Positions 53,841-63,410 of a stretch of 64,000 nt of DNA are shown piece after piece. This stretch comes from Streptomyces humicola (GTDB lineage: Bacteria > Actinomycetota > Actinomycetes > Streptomycetales > Streptomycetaceae), in assembly GCF_024436035.1 (NCBI RefSeq), contig NZ_JANFNG010000009.1, forward strand, positions 124,001 to 188,000, written 5' to 3'. A program made the translations under genes and the position numbers. Position 1 is the first letter of the stretch; every line of letters starts with the position of its first letter. The notes below the pieces were generated by a model. That model worked only from the letters and a program-made list of their open reading frames with translations, searched no databases and had not been told where the DNA came from.

Positions 53841-56207
53841 ATGGCAGCCGATTGCGACGAGGGACGGACGGACGAGGGCGTGGGAGACGCGGCAGAGCAC
53901 TCCGGAACCACCCCAGCGCGCTCATGGCTGCGACGCACCGCGACGGCCCTGGCAGGTACCGCCCTGCTCGCCGCTCTCGTCCAGCTCCCGACGGCGCCCG
54001 CCGGCTACGCGGACGCCCAGGAGGCGGCGAGCGGACCAGGTGCCGCGTCCCTGAATGTGGACTCCCTCACTCCTCAGGTCCCCACCCAGCACGACACCGT
54101 CAAGGTGACCGGCACCGTCACCAACCACGGCGACGAATCCATCACCGACGCACACGTGGGTGTCGAGGTCGCCCCCAACGGGCCGTTCACCAGCCGCAGC
54201 GCGATCAGCGACACCCAGGCGAACGGCAACTACTCGGAGACCTCCGACGGCACCGAGATCTCCGGCCACACCGTACGCATCCCCTACATCCCGCCCGGCA
54301 TCAGCCGCTCCTTCACTCTGGATGTACCGGTCAGTGCCCTCGGCCTGGGCTCCGACGGCGTCTACCAACTCGGTGTCAGCGCATCCGGCCGGACAAGGAG
54401 CGCGCCCTTCGACCAGGTGCTCGGCATCACACGCACCTTTCTGCCCTGGTACCCGCGGCCGGACGGCCAGAAGACCCGCACCACCTTCCTGTGGCCACTG
54501 ATCGACCGGCCGCATCTGGAGACCCGTACCTCCGGTGACGGATCGCAGACCCCGCTCCTTCGCGACGACGACCTCGCCGCCGAGCTGGCACCCGGCGGAC
54601 GCCTGCAGCAGATGGTGGCTCTCGGCAAGAACCTGCCGGTCACCTGGGTCATCGATCCGGACCTGCTGGCCACCGTCGACGAGATGACCAAGCCGTACAT
54701 GGTCGACGGTCCGGGCGGCGACACCACGCACACCACGCCGGGCACCGGCACCGCCTACGCCAAACAGTGGCTCAACGAGCTGCAGCAGGCCGTCCAGGGC
54801 GGCGAAGTGGTGGCCCTGCCGTTCGGCGACCCGGACATCGCCTCCATCGCCCACCACGGCGCCGGCGTCTCCGGCACCATCGCCCATTTGAAGGACGCCA
54901 CCGACCTCGCCACCACCACCGTCCAAACGGTGCTCGGTGTCACCCCGCGGACCGATTTCGCCTGGCCTGCGGACGGGCAGATCGACCCGTCCATCGTGGG
55001 GGTGGCCACCTCGGCGGGCGCCGACAACATCATCGCCCGCAGCGACAGCCTGCGGGAGACCGGCGCCCTCAGCTACACGCCCACGGCCGCCCGGCCGATC
55101 GGCGGAGGCACCACGGCGGTCGTCGCCGACGCCGTCCTGTCCAAGGCGTTCATGGGCGACATGACCACTGCCAACGCCTCGACGCTCGCCGCCCAGACGT
55201 TCCTCGCCCAGTCCCTGATGATCACCGAGCAGGCGCCGCAGCAGCAGCGCAGCATCGTGATCGCCCCGCAGCGCATGCCCACGACCAGCCAGGCCCAGGC
55301 GATGGCCGCGGCGATCTCCGCACAGAACGGCGGTGGCTGGAGCCAGCCGGCCTCCCTGGAGGAGGCGGCCAAGGCGACCCCGGACCCCGCGGCCAACCGC
55401 ACGGTGCCCGGCAGCGGCTCCTACCCCTCCTCGCTGCGGCGGCAGGAGATGAGCACCGCGGCCTTCCAGCAGATCCAGTCCGTTCAGGACTCCCTCAACA
55501 GCTTCCTGGTGATCCTCACCCGCAAGGACCGGGTCACCATCCCCTTCACCACCGGCGTGCTGCGCTCGATGTCGACCCAGTGGCGCGGCAACGACGCCGG
55601 AGCGGCCGCCTTCCGGGACGACGTCGCCGCCTACCTCAGCGACCTCACCCAGGCCGTGCGGATCATCAACAAGGAATCGATCACACTCTCCGGACGGGGC
55701 GCGACGATCCCCGTCACGGTGGAGAACGACCTGGTCCAGCCGGTGACCGGCCTCCAGCTGCGGCTCACCTCCAGCCAGCCCAACCGGCTCGAGGTCAGCG
55801 GCCCGCAGACCATCGACATCGATGGTGAGCACAACCGCTCGCTGAAGTTCTCGACACAGGCCAACGCCAACGGCAAGGCGTGGGTGACGGCACAGCTCTA
55901 CACGCAGGACGGAACCCCGTACGGCCATCCGATGGTCTTCCAGGTGAACGTCACCTCCATCACCGCGACCGTGATGCTGGTCATCGGCGGCGGCCTGCTG
56001 CTGCTCGTGCTGGCCGGTGTCCGTATGTACCGGCAGCGCAAGCGCGTGGCCGAGCGGCGCGCGGCCGAGGGAGCCGAGGAGGCCGAGGAACCGGCCGAGG
56101 CCGAGGAGCACGAGGGGCGTGTGCCGAAGCAGTCGGGTGACCCTCTCGCGGACACCTCCCCTGAAAGCGCCGACCCTCCGGTAGCAGGTGAGAAGGTGGA
56201 GCGATAG
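53841..56207 (+). CDS. DUF6049 family large extracytoplasmic membrane protein
   Basis: The protein has 788 residues. An N-terminal signal or anchor (WLRRTATALAGTALLAALVQL) leads to a large extracytoplasmic region with a beta-sandwich (LTPQVPTQHDTVKVTGTVTN) and a long alpha/beta part (FLWPLIDRPHLE, PVTWVIDPDLLATVDEM). A C-terminal membrane helix (VMLVIGGGLLLLVLAGV) and a Glu-rich cytosolic tail end it. This is the protein found before MurJ in actinobacteria, also in mycobacteria. It probably acts in cell-envelope assembly with MurJ. The biochemical role is unknown. Confidence 0.9.
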   Translation: MAADCDEGRTDEGVGDAAEHSGTTPARSWLRRTATALAGTALLAALVQLPTAPAGYADAQEAASGPGAASLNVDSLTPQVPTQHDTVKVTGTVTNHGDESITDAHVGVEVAPNGPFTSRSAISDTQANGNYSETSDGTEISGHTVRIPYIPPGISRSFTLDVPVSALGLGSDGVYQLGVSASGRTRSAPFDQVLGITRTFLPWYPRPDGQKTRTTFLWPLIDRPHLETRTSGDGSQTPLLRDDDLAAELAPGGRLQQMVALGKNLPVTWVIDPDLLATVDEMTKPYMVDGPGGDTTHTTPGTGTAYAKQWLNELQQAVQGGEVVALPFGDPDIASIAHHGAGVSGTIAHLKDATDLATTTVQTVLGVTPRTDFAWPADGQIDPSIVGVATSAGADNIIARSDSLRETGALSYTPTAARPIGGGTTAVVADAVLSKAFMGDMTTANASTLAAQTFLAQSLMITEQAPQQQRSIVIAPQRMPTTSQAQAMAAAISAQNGGGWSQPASLEEAAKATPDPAANRTVPGSGSYPSSLRRQEMSTAAFQQIQSVQDSLNSFLVILTRKDRVTIPFTTGVLRSMSTQWRGNDAGAAAFRDDVAAYLSDLTQAVRIINKESITLSGRGATIPVTVENDLVQPVTGLQLRLTSSQPNRLEVSGPQTIDIDGEHNRSLKFSTQANANGKAWVTAQLYTQDGTPYGHPMVFQVNVTSITATVMLVIGGGLLLLVLAGVRMYRQRKRVAERRAAEGAEEAEEPAEAEEHEGRVPKQSGDPLADTSPESADPPVAGEKVER

Positions 56208-56250
56208 CCAGGAGCCGGTCTCGCACGGCGGACATTAAGGTGGTGCAGTG

Positions 56251-58362
56251 ATGAACGCGCCGTACGACGGTGAGCGTGACCGCCCAGCACCGTTCGACGA
56301 CGTGGCGGCCGCGAGCCCGCCACCTCCGCCCGAGCCCCGCTCAGCACCGGACCCGTATCCGCAGGAGGCGTACGCCCAGTACCCGTACGCTCAGCAGTCC
56401 TATGGCTACCAGGAGTCTCCGCAGCAGCCGCATCCGCAGCCGGAGGGCCGTCAGCCGCACGACGCGTACGCGTACCTCTTCCGCGACCAGCGCGACGGTA
56501 CGGCACCGCAGCAGTCCTACGGCTACCCCGGCCAGGAGCACCCCCCGCAGGGGTACCCGCAGCAGCCGTACGAGCAGTACCAGGAGCTCCCCCAGCAAGC
56601 TCCCGCGGTCCCCCAGCAGCCTCCCCTCGGACCTCCCGCGGAGCCCGAGCCCGAGCCCGGGCTCGAGCCGGAGCCACAGCCGCAGGCGGAAGCCGCCCCC
56701 GCACAGGAGCCCGCACGCGCCGGGGGCCGCGCGAGCAGCCTGCTCAAGTCGAGCGCCGTCATGGCGGCCGGCACCCTCGTCTCCCGGCTCACCGGCTTTC
56801 TGCGCACCCTCGTGATCGGCGGTGCGATCGGCGTCTCCACCCTCGGCGACAGCTACCAGGTCGCCAACACGCTGCCCACGATGATCTACATCCTGGTCGG
56901 CGGCGGCGCGCTCAACGCCGTGTTCGTCCCGCAGCTGGTCAGGGCGATGAAGGACGACGAGGACGGCGGCGAGGCCTACGCCAACCGCCTGCTGACCCTC
57001 GTCGTCGTCGGGCTCGCCGCCGTCACCGCGGTGATGGTGATCGGGGCGCCGGTCCTGGTGCGTCTGATGTCGGACAGCATCGCCTCCGACCCGGTGCGGA
57101 TGAGCGTCACCGTCTCCTTCACGCGCTACTGCCTGCCGACCATGTTCTTCATGGGCGTGCACGTCGTGCTCGGCCAGATCCTCAACGCGCGCGGCAGATT
57201 CGGCGCAATGATGTGGACCCCGGTCCTCAACAACATCGTCGTCATCGCCACCTTCGGCGCATTCATCTGGGTCTACGGCACCGCCCGCACCTCGGGAGTG
57301 GACGCCGCCACGATCTCCCCCGAAGGCGTACGGCTGCTCGGTATCGGCACCCTGCTCGGCCTCACCGTCCAGGCACTGGCCATGGTCCCGTACCTGCGCG
57401 AGGCGGGGCTGCGCATCCGCCCACGCTTCGACTGGCGCGGCCACGGCCTGGGCCACGCCGCCAAGCTCGCCAAGTGGACCTTCTTCTTCGTGCTGGCCAA
57501 CCAGGCCGGCATGCTCGTCGTCATCCAGCTCGCCACCTGGGCCGGTTCGGTCGCCGACAAGCAGGGCTACCCGGGCACTGGCATCACCGCCTACAACTAC
57601 GCACTGCTGCTATGGCAGATGCCGCAGGCCATCATCACCGTCTCCGTCATGACTGCGGTGCTGCCGCGGATCTCGCGCGCCGCGGTCGACGGCGACTCCT
57701 CGGCCGTGCGTGACGACCTGTCGTACGGCCTGCGCACCTCGGCCGTCGCGATCGTGCCGTGCGCCTTCGCCTTCCTTGCGCTCGGCGTGCCGATGGCCAC
57801 GATGATGTACTCCAGCTCCGGGGAGTCCGGCGCCCGCAGCATCGGATTCGTGCTGATGGCGTTCGGCCTCGGCCTGATTCCGTACTCGGTGCAGTACGTC
57901 GTGCTCCGTGGCTTCTACGCCTACGAGGACACCCGCACCCCCTTCTACAACACAGTGATCGTCGCCGTCGTCAACGCCGCCGCCTCGGGAGTCTGCTTCC
58001 TCCTGCTGCCCGCCCGCTGGGCCGTGGTCGGCATGGCCGCCTCGTACGGGATCGCCTACGCCGTCGGCGTCAGTGTGGCTGTCAGACGGCTGCGCAGGCG
58101 GATCGGCGACGACCTCGACGGCGCCCACGTCGTACGCACCTACGCCCGCCTCATCGGCGCCAGCCTCCCCGCCGCCCTCGTCGGCGGCGCCACCGCTTAC
58201 GCCATTACGGGGACCCTGGGCAACGGCTTCGTCGGTTCGCTCGCCGCACTGGTCGGCGGGGGACTCGTCCTGATCGCCATCTTCTACGTGGCAGCCAAGC
58301 GCATGCGCATCGAGGAGATGACCGCCATGGTGGGAATGGTGCGGGGCCGTCTGGGCCGCTGA
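56251..58362 (+). CDS. murJ: lipid II flippase MurJ
   Basis: The protein has 703 residues. The first 155 are cytosolic Pro/Gln/Tyr-rich (SYGYPGQEHPPQGYPQQPYE). The MurJ core has 14 membrane segments, with the family start AGTLVSRLTGFLRTLVIGGA, DSYQVANTLPTMIYILVGGGALNAVF and later RGFYAYEDTRTPFYN. MurJ moves lipid II across the membrane for peptidoglycan synthesis. AAGGTGG precedes ATG 56251. The mycobacterial homologue carries a C-terminal pseudokinase domain. Here that domain is the next, separate gene. Confidence 0.95.
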   Translation: MNAPYDGERDRPAPFDDVAAASPPPPPEPRSAPDPYPQEAYAQYPYAQQSYGYQESPQQPHPQPEGRQPHDAYAYLFRDQRDGTAPQQSYGYPGQEHPPQGYPQQPYEQYQELPQQAPAVPQQPPLGPPAEPEPEPGLEPEPQPQAEAAPAQEPARAGGRASSLLKSSAVMAAGTLVSRLTGFLRTLVIGGAIGVSTLGDSYQVANTLPTMIYILVGGGALNAVFVPQLVRAMKDDEDGGEAYANRLLTLVVVGLAAVTAVMVIGAPVLVRLMSDSIASDPVRMSVTVSFTRYCLPTMFFMGVHVVLGQILNARGRFGAMMWTPVLNNIVVIATFGAFIWVYGTARTSGVDAATISPEGVRLLGIGTLLGLTVQALAMVPYLREAGLRIRPRFDWRGHGLGHAAKLAKWTFFFVLANQAGMLVVIQLATWAGSVADKQGYPGTGITAYNYALLLWQMPQAIITVSVMTAVLPRISRAAVDGDSSAVRDDLSYGLRTSAVAIVPCAFAFLALGVPMATMMYSSSGESGARSIGFVLMAFGLGLIPYSVQYVVLRGFYAYEDTRTPFYNTVIVAVVNAAASGVCFLLLPARWAVVGMAASYGIAYAVGVSVAVRRLRRRIGDDLDGAHVVRTYARLIGASLPAALVGGATAYAITGTLGNGFVGSLAALVGGGLVLIAIFYVAAKRMRIEEMTAMVGMVRGRLGR

Positions 58363-58485
58363 TATGGCGCCCGCTGCGCAACCATCGCGCGCCGTCGTGT
58401 GTCGTGCATAGCGGCGGCTGTGGGCAACAATTGTCCTTGGCTTGGATGTCAGAGCGTGGCAACGGATGGGGAGGCAGGAACGCCG

Positions 58486-60195
58486 GTGGCGGAGCGGAGC
58501 ACGGCTGCCGTCGACGTGGCCAACGAGAGCGGCCGGCCGCCGCTCACCGCCGACGAGGGCGAGGCCATGACCGACGGTGCGAACGCCCAGGACGCGTCGA
58601 AGGATGCGAAGCAGCAGAGCCCCGGGGTGACTGCACCCTCCACACCGACCGCTGAGCCGCCCGAGCTCCACAGCGGTCACAAACTCGCCAGACGCTACCG
58701 CCTGGAGGAGTGCCTCACCCGCCGCGACGGATTCAGCAGCTGGCGTGCGGTGGACGAGAAGCTGCGCCGGGCCGTCGGCGTCCACATCCTGCCCGCCGAC
58801 CACTCACGGGCCCGCAGTGTCCTCGCCGCCGCCCGCTCGGCGGCGCTCCTCGGCGACCCCCGCTTCGTCCAGGTCCTCGACGCGGTCGAGGAGAACGACC
58901 TGGTCTACGTCGTCCACGAGTGGCTGCCCGACGCCACGGAACTGACCCCGCTGCTCACCGCAGGGCCCTTCGAGGCCCATGAGGCCTATCAGCTCGTCAG
59001 CCAGGTCTCGCAGGCCATGGCCGCGGCGAACCGCGAAGGTCTCGCACACCTGCAGCTCGGACCCGGCTCGGTGCTGCGGACGGAGAGCGGCCAGTACCGC
59101 ATCCGCGGGCTGGCCGTCAGCGCAGCGCTGCACGGCATCGAATCCGACCGTCCCAAGCGCCAGGACACCGAAGCCATCGGGGCGCTTCTCTACGCCGCCC
59201 TCACCCGCCGCTGGCCCTACCCGCACGACGCCCACGGGCTCACCGGACTGCCCAAGAACCTGGGGCTGGTCGCGCCCGAGCAGGTACGGGCGGGGGTGCA
59301 CCGTGGCCTGTCCGACCTAGCCATGCGCGCCCTCGTCAACGACGGAGCCACCCCGTCCCGCCAGGAACAGCCCTGCACCACCCCCGAGGAGCTCACCAAG
59401 GCCGTAGCAGAGCTCCCGAAGATCCGGCCCCCGGAGCCGGAGGTCCCGGCCTACCGGCCGGCCTCCTATCGCCAACCCCCCGCACGCCCAGCCCAGTCCA
59501 GCCCGGCCCGGCCGGCCCCCACCGCGCCGGCTCCGCCGCCGGCGCTGCCGGGACGCGCCGGGAGGGCCCTCAAGTGGGGTGTGGCCGCTTTGCTGATCAC
59601 CGCGCTCGGCCTCGGCAGCTGGCAGGTCGCCGACACCCTGATGAACCGCCATGACCAGGGCACGGGCTCCTCGGGACAGTCGCAGCGGACATCGGGCGGC
59701 GGTGGGTCGCACGTCGTCAACGGCAAGCCCCTGACCATCCAGGGCGCCGCGGAGTACACCCCGTTCGGCTATACTCCCCAGCACGCCGATCAGGTGAAGA
59801 ACACCTACGACAACGATCCCTCCACGGTGTGGCGAACCAAGTCCTTCATCGGGGGTCCGACGCTCGCGCCGTACCGTCAGGGCGTCGGCATCGTCTACGA
59901 CCTGGGCTCCAAGCAGAAGCTCACCGGAGCGACCATCAACTTCCTCTACGGCGGGGACCATACGACGGTCACGCTCTACGCGGCCCCCTCCCTCTCGTCC
60001 ACGACGCCGCCGTCGCAGATGCAACAGCTCGCCACGACGACCACGACCACCAAGTCCGCCAAGCTCACGGTCAACAACCCGACCGCGACGCAATATGTTG
60101 TGGTGTGGTTGACGGCTCTGCCGTATTCCGGCCAGGACAGCTACAACGACCCCGGATACAAGCAGGGCATCTCAGAGGTGGCATTCACCGGATGA
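58486..60195 (+). CDS. membrane pseudokinase with C-terminal discoidin-like domain
   Basis: The protein has 569 residues. A kinase-like fold (about residues 70-310) includes RYRLEECLTRRDGFSSWRA, NDLVYVVHEWLPDATEL and a shortened C-lobe. The HRD catalytic loop is replaced by GLAHLQLGPGSVL and the DFG motif is replaced by IRGLAVS, so catalysis is unlikely. A Pro-rich segment, one membrane helix (WGVAALLITALGLGSWQVA) and an extracytoplasmic beta domain follow (DNDPSTVWRTKSF). The start is GTG 58486 with AGGAA upstream. It is probably a scaffold or FHA-binding partner in the MurJ/SigM envelope unit. Confidence 0.88.
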   Translation: MAERSTAAVDVANESGRPPLTADEGEAMTDGANAQDASKDAKQQSPGVTAPSTPTAEPPELHSGHKLARRYRLEECLTRRDGFSSWRAVDEKLRRAVGVHILPADHSRARSVLAAARSAALLGDPRFVQVLDAVEENDLVYVVHEWLPDATELTPLLTAGPFEAHEAYQLVSQVSQAMAAANREGLAHLQLGPGSVLRTESGQYRIRGLAVSAALHGIESDRPKRQDTEAIGALLYAALTRRWPYPHDAHGLTGLPKNLGLVAPEQVRAGVHRGLSDLAMRALVNDGATPSRQEQPCTTPEELTKAVAELPKIRPPEPEVPAYRPASYRQPPARPAQSSPARPAPTAPAPPPALPGRAGRALKWGVAALLITALGLGSWQVADTLMNRHDQGTGSSGQSQRTSGGGGSHVVNGKPLTIQGAAEYTPFGYTPQHADQVKNTYDNDPSTVWRTKSFIGGPTLAPYRQGVGIVYDLGSKQKLTGATINFLYGGDHTTVTLYAAPSLSSTTPPSQMQQLATTTTTTKSAKLTVNNPTATQYVVVWLTALPYSGQDSYNDPGYKQGISEVAFTG

Positions 60196-60217
60196 GGGGC
60201 CCGACGCAGGAGAGGGC

Positions 60218-60913
60218 GTGACCTTGGGCGACGGTGCGCACGAGGAGGCCAGCGACCTGGACCTCCTCTCCCGGCACATCGGGGGGGACCCCGATGCGTT
60301 CGGGGAGCTCGTGCGCCGCCACCGCGACCGCCTGTGGGCCGTCGCCGTGCGCACCCTCGGCGACCGCGAAGAGGCGGCGGACGCCGTTCAGGACGCCCTC
60401 GTCTCGGCCTTCCGCTCCGCGCACACCTTCCGCGGTCAGTCCGCCGTCACCACCTGGCTGCACCGCATCACCGTCAACGCCTGCCTGGACCGCGCCCGCA
60501 GAGCTGCGTCACGCCGCACGTCGTCCGTCTCCGACGCCGAGCGACTGGACGTACTCCTCGAACCGCACGAGTCCGCCGAGGCCCCCACGGAGCGCGACGA
60601 GCTCCATCGCGAGCTCATCGCCGCTCTCGCCACCCTCCCCCCGGACCAGCGCGCCGCGCTGGTCCTCGTCGACATGCAGGGCTACCCGGTCGCCGAGGCC
60701 GCCGAGGTGCTCGATGTAGCGGTCGGGACGGTCAAGAGCAGATGTGCGCGCGGGCGCGCCCGGCTCCTGCCCCTCCTCACCCACCTGCGGCACGGTGACC
60801 GGGACGGCACCAGGTCGGGCCGGGGAAGGAACCGAGCCGAGACGGCATCCGTCCCAGAGACGGCGATGGAGAAGGCGAAGGACGCCGTGAAGGGCGGAGG
60901 TGGTCAGCAGTGA
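60218..60913 (+). CDS. sigM: ECF RNA polymerase sigma factor SigM
   Basis: The protein has 231 residues. Sigma region 2 spans DAFGELVRRHRDRLWAVAVR and EAADAVQDALVSAFRSAHTF. Region 4 has LPPDQRAALVLVDMQGYPVA and EAAEVLDVAVGTVKSRCARG. GTG 60218 is four bases after AGGAGAGG-like sequence. The place between the MurJ/pseudokinase genes and trxB identifies it as the SigM-type envelope-stress sigma factor. Its last codons overlap the start of the anti-sigma gene (GTGA). Confidence 0.93.
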   Translation: MTLGDGAHEEASDLDLLSRHIGGDPDAFGELVRRHRDRLWAVAVRTLGDREEAADAVQDALVSAFRSAHTFRGQSAVTTWLHRITVNACLDRARRAASRRTSSVSDAERLDVLLEPHESAEAPTERDELHRELIAALATLPPDQRAALVLVDMQGYPVAEAAEVLDVAVGTVKSRCARGRARLLPLLTHLRHGDRDGTRSGRGRNRAETASVPETAMEKAKDAVKGGGGQQ

Positions 60914-61785
60914 CATCCACGGCCGACACGGGCGAGTACACGGAGGGCCACCCGGAGGCCGCCGAGATCTCGGCACTCACCGAAGGAATCCTCCCTGCGG
61001 ACCGCTCCGCGGCCCTGCGCAATCACCTCGCCTCCTGCGGACTGTGCACCGATGTCCGTGACTCCCTCGACGTGATCCGTGGGCTCCTCGGCACCTTTCC
61101 CGGCCCGATGCGGATCCCCGACGACGTCGCCGGTCGTATCGACGCCGCCCTCGCTGCCGAGGCTCTCATCGGCGCCACCGCCCCCGGAATACCGGCTGCG
61201 GAGACCGGCGGGGCGCGTGTTTCACGTGAAACATCGACCCGGCCGACTGGGCATGCCACCGCTCCGACCGGACCCGGACGCCCGCGACGCCGTCGGTGGA
61301 CCCGGGTCGTGCTCGCCACCGTCTGTGCTGCCGCCGCACTGGGTGTCGGATCGGTCTACGTCCAGTCCCTCGTCTCGTCGAACGGCATCCCGCACATCTC
61401 GGCCACCGGTACTGCCCCGGTTCCGGGAACGTTCTCCGGCACCGCTCTGGCGACGCGCGTCCACGAGCTGATCGCCGCGGCCGGCCCCTCCAATGGCCCC
61501 AAGGGAGGGGTGCGACCCGAGAACACCCCGATGAGCACCGCCGGCACCAGCACCCATACGGGAAGCTCCTCCGTGCCCCCCTGCGTCCTGAACGGCACGG
61601 GCCGCACCGATCAGCCCCTGGGTTCCACGCGCGGTACCTACGACGGGCGTGCCGCCTATCTCCTCGTCCTGCCGCACCCTTCCGACCCCTCTCGCGTCGA
61701 TGCCTTCGTCGTCGACGCCTCATGCGCTTCCGCTGCCGCCTCGGCGCCCGGTCACGTCATGGCGCGGGCGACGTACACCAGGTGA
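60910..61785 (+). CDS. zinc-type anti-sigma factor paired with SigM
   Basis: The protein has 291 residues. The N-terminal cytosolic zinc-binding anti-sigma motif has a histidine and two cysteines (NHLASCGLC). A single membrane helix (VVLATVCAAAALGVGSVYV) follows, then an extracytoplasmic part with two cysteines. Such proteins hold SigM inactive until envelope stress. It overlaps sigM by four bases (GTGA), so the two are made together. A perfect parS palindrome is built into the coding sequence at 61219, encoding VSRET. Confidence 0.88.
   Translation: MTSTADTGEYTEGHPEAAEISALTEGILPADRSAALRNHLASCGLCTDVRDSLDVIRGLLGTFPGPMRIPDDVAGRIDAALAAEALIGATAPGIPAAETGGARVSRETSTRPTGHATAPTGPGRPRRRRWTRVVLATVCAAAALGVGSVYVQSLVSSNGIPHISATGTAPVPGTFSGTALATRVHELIAAAGPSNGPKGGVRPENTPMSTAGTSTHTGSSSVPPCVLNGTGRTDQPLGSTRGTYDGRAAYLLVLPHPSDPSRVDAFVVDASCASAAASAPGHVMARATYTR
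61219..61232. promoter_or_regulatory. parS site inside the anti-sigma gene
   Basis: Perfect GTTTCACGTGAAAC within codons for VSRET of the anti-sigma factor, in the flexible stretch between the zinc motif and the membrane helix. Confidence 0.95.
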
Positions 61786-61837
61786 CGGCCATCCCGGACT
61801 GCCCCGGGCGCGCGGGGACGGTGGCGCTCAGGTCCGA

Positions 61838-61864
61838 GGGAATGCCCGAGTCGTAGGATCCGTT
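61838..61864 (+). promoter_or_regulatory. SigR-type promoter of trxB-trxA
   Basis: GGGAAT at 61838-61843 and GTT at 61862-61864 are separated by exactly 18 bases, the known SigR (oxidative/thiol stress) promoter layout. It lies 67 bases upstream of the trxB start. SigR control of trxBA is established in Streptomyces. Confidence 0.85.
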
Positions 61865-61930
61865 AGGCGGGGTGAGACCGAGACCTCCCCGTAGGGTCCC
61901 CAGCAGTCGGCAGAGACGAGGAAGACAGCC

Positions 61931-62908
61931 GTGAGCGACGTCCGCAACGTGATCATCATCGGGTCCGGACCGGCAGGCTATACCGCCGCGCTCTACACCG
62001 CCCGTGCCTCCCTCAATCCCCTCGTCTTCGAGGGCTCTGTTACGGCGGGCGGCGCGCTGATGAACACCACCGAGGTGGAGAACTTCCCGGGCTTCCGCGA
62101 CGGCATCATGGGCCCCGACCTGATGGACAACATGCGTGCGCAGGCCGAGCGCTTCGGCGCCGAGCTCGTCGCAGACGATGTCGTCGAGGTCGACCTCGGC
62201 GGGGAGATCAAGACGGTCACCGATTCCGCCGGGACCGTGCACCGCGCGAAGGCCGTGATCATCGCCACCGGTTCACAGCACCGTAAGCTCAACCTCCCCA
62301 ACGAGGATGCGCTCTCCGGCCGTGGTGTCTCCTGGTGTGCGACGTGTGACGGCTTCTTCTTCAAGGACCAGGACATCGCCGTGGTCGGCGGTGGCGACAC
62401 GGCGATGGAGGAAGCGACCTTCCTCTCCCGCTTCGCCAAGTCCGTCACCGTCGTTCACCGCCGGGACGCCCTGCGCGCCTCGAAGCCGATGCAGGACCGC
62501 GCGTTCGCCGACCCGAAGATCTCGTTCGTGTGGAACAGCGAGATCGCCGAGATCCATGGTGAGTCCAAACTGTCCGGCCTCACGCTGCGCAACGTGCGCA
62601 CCGGCGAGACCTCAGAGCTCCCGGTGACGGGCCTGTTCATCGCGATCGGCCACGATCCGCGCACCGAGCTGTTCAAGGGCCAGCTGGACCTCGACGACGA
62701 GGGATACCTCAAGGTCGACGCGCCCAGCACCCGCACGAAGCTCACCGGTGTCTTCGCCGCCGGTGACGTCGTGGACCACACCTATCGTCAGGCGATCACC
62801 GCGGCCGGCACCGGCTGTGCCGCCGCACTCGACGCCGAGCGGTACCTCGCTGCTCTGAGCGACGCCAAGAAGACCGCCGAGCCGGAGATGACGGCCACCG
62901 CCGTCTGA
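61931..62908 (+). CDS. trxB: thioredoxin reductase
   Basis: The protein has 325 residues. FAD and NADPH motifs are [18 protein letters not shown] and [15 protein letters not shown], with the redox pair CATC in [10 protein letters not shown] and the C-terminal FAD motif [19 protein letters not shown]. It reduces thioredoxin with NADPH. Start GTG 61931 is downstream of a SigR-type promoter. trxA follows 56 bases later. Confidence 0.98.
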   Translation: MSDVRNVIIIGSGPAGYTAALYTARASLNPLVFEGSVTAGGALMNTTEVENFPGFRDGIMGPDLMDNMRAQAERFGAELVADDVVEVDLGGEIKTVTDSAGTVHRAKAVIIATGSQHRKLNLPNEDALSGRGVSWCATCDGFFFKDQDIAVVGGGDTAMEEATFLSRFAKSVTVVHRRDALRASKPMQDRAFADPKISFVWNSEIAEIHGESKLSGLTLRNVRTGETSELPVTGLFIAIGHDPRTELFKGQLDLDDEGYLKVDAPSTRTKLTGVFAAGDVVDHTYRQAITAAGTGCAAALDAERYLAALSDAKKTAEPEMTATAV

Positions 62909-62964
62909 CGGATCCGACCCACCACCCTGAGCTGTCCGACCCCCAACCTGAGGAGACTGCCACC

Positions 62965-63294
62965 ATGGCCGGTGCTGTGAAACACGTGACCGATGCGTCG
63001 TTCGAGGAGGACGTCCTCAAGAGCGACAAGCCCGTTCTCGTCGACTTCTGGGCTGCATGGTGCGGCCCGTGCCGTCAGATCGCCCCGTCGCTCGAAGCCA
63101 TCGCTGCCGAGCACGGAGAGAAGATCGACATCGTCAAGCTGAACATCGACGAGAACCCGGCCACCGCTGCCAAGTACGGCGTGATGTCCATCCCGACGCT
63201 GAACGTCTACAAGGGCGGCGAGGTCGTCAAGACCATCGTCGGCGCCAAGCCGAAGGCGGCTCTGGAGCGCGACCTCGGCGACTTCATCGGCTGA
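62965..63294 (+). CDS. trxA: thioredoxin
   Basis: The protein has 109 residues with the classical active site WCGPC in [15 protein letters not shown], the cis-proline [12 protein letters not shown] and the usual length. It reduces protein disulfides and is recycled by TrxB. GAGGAGAC-like sequence precedes ATG 62965. It is in an operon with trxB. A long hairpin terminator follows. Confidence 0.98.
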   Translation: MAGAVKHVTDASFEEDVLKSDKPVLVDFWAAWCGPCRQIAPSLEAIAAEHGEKIDIVKLNIDENPATAAKYGVMSIPTLNVYKGGEVVKTIVGAKPKAALERDLGDFIG

Positions 63295-63308
63295 GAGCAT
63301 CCGGACAT

Positions 63309-63346
63309 GACGGTGGGACCGGCCCTCGGGGGCCGGTCCCACCGTC
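63309..63346. terminator. hairpin terminator after trxA
   Basis: A perfect 16-base-pair stem (GACGGTGGGACCGGCC) closes on a six-base loop, followed by GTCTTT. It ends the trxB-trxA transcript before the convergent GNAT gene. Confidence 0.9.
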
Positions 63347-63369
63347 GTCTTTGAGACCTCGGATGCCGT

Positions 63370-63383
63370 GTTTCACGTGAAAC
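63370..63383. promoter_or_regulatory. parS site
   Basis: Perfect GTTTCACGTGAAAC in the convergent gap between trxA and the GNAT gene. It is one of a tandem pair. Confidence 0.95.
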
Positions 63384-63387
63384 CCAC

Positions 63388-63401
63388 GTTTCACGTGAAA
63401 C
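63388..63401. promoter_or_regulatory. parS site
   Basis: Second perfect copy, only four bases (CCAC) after the previous one. Confidence 0.95.
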
Positions 63402-63410
63402 CTAGGGACG

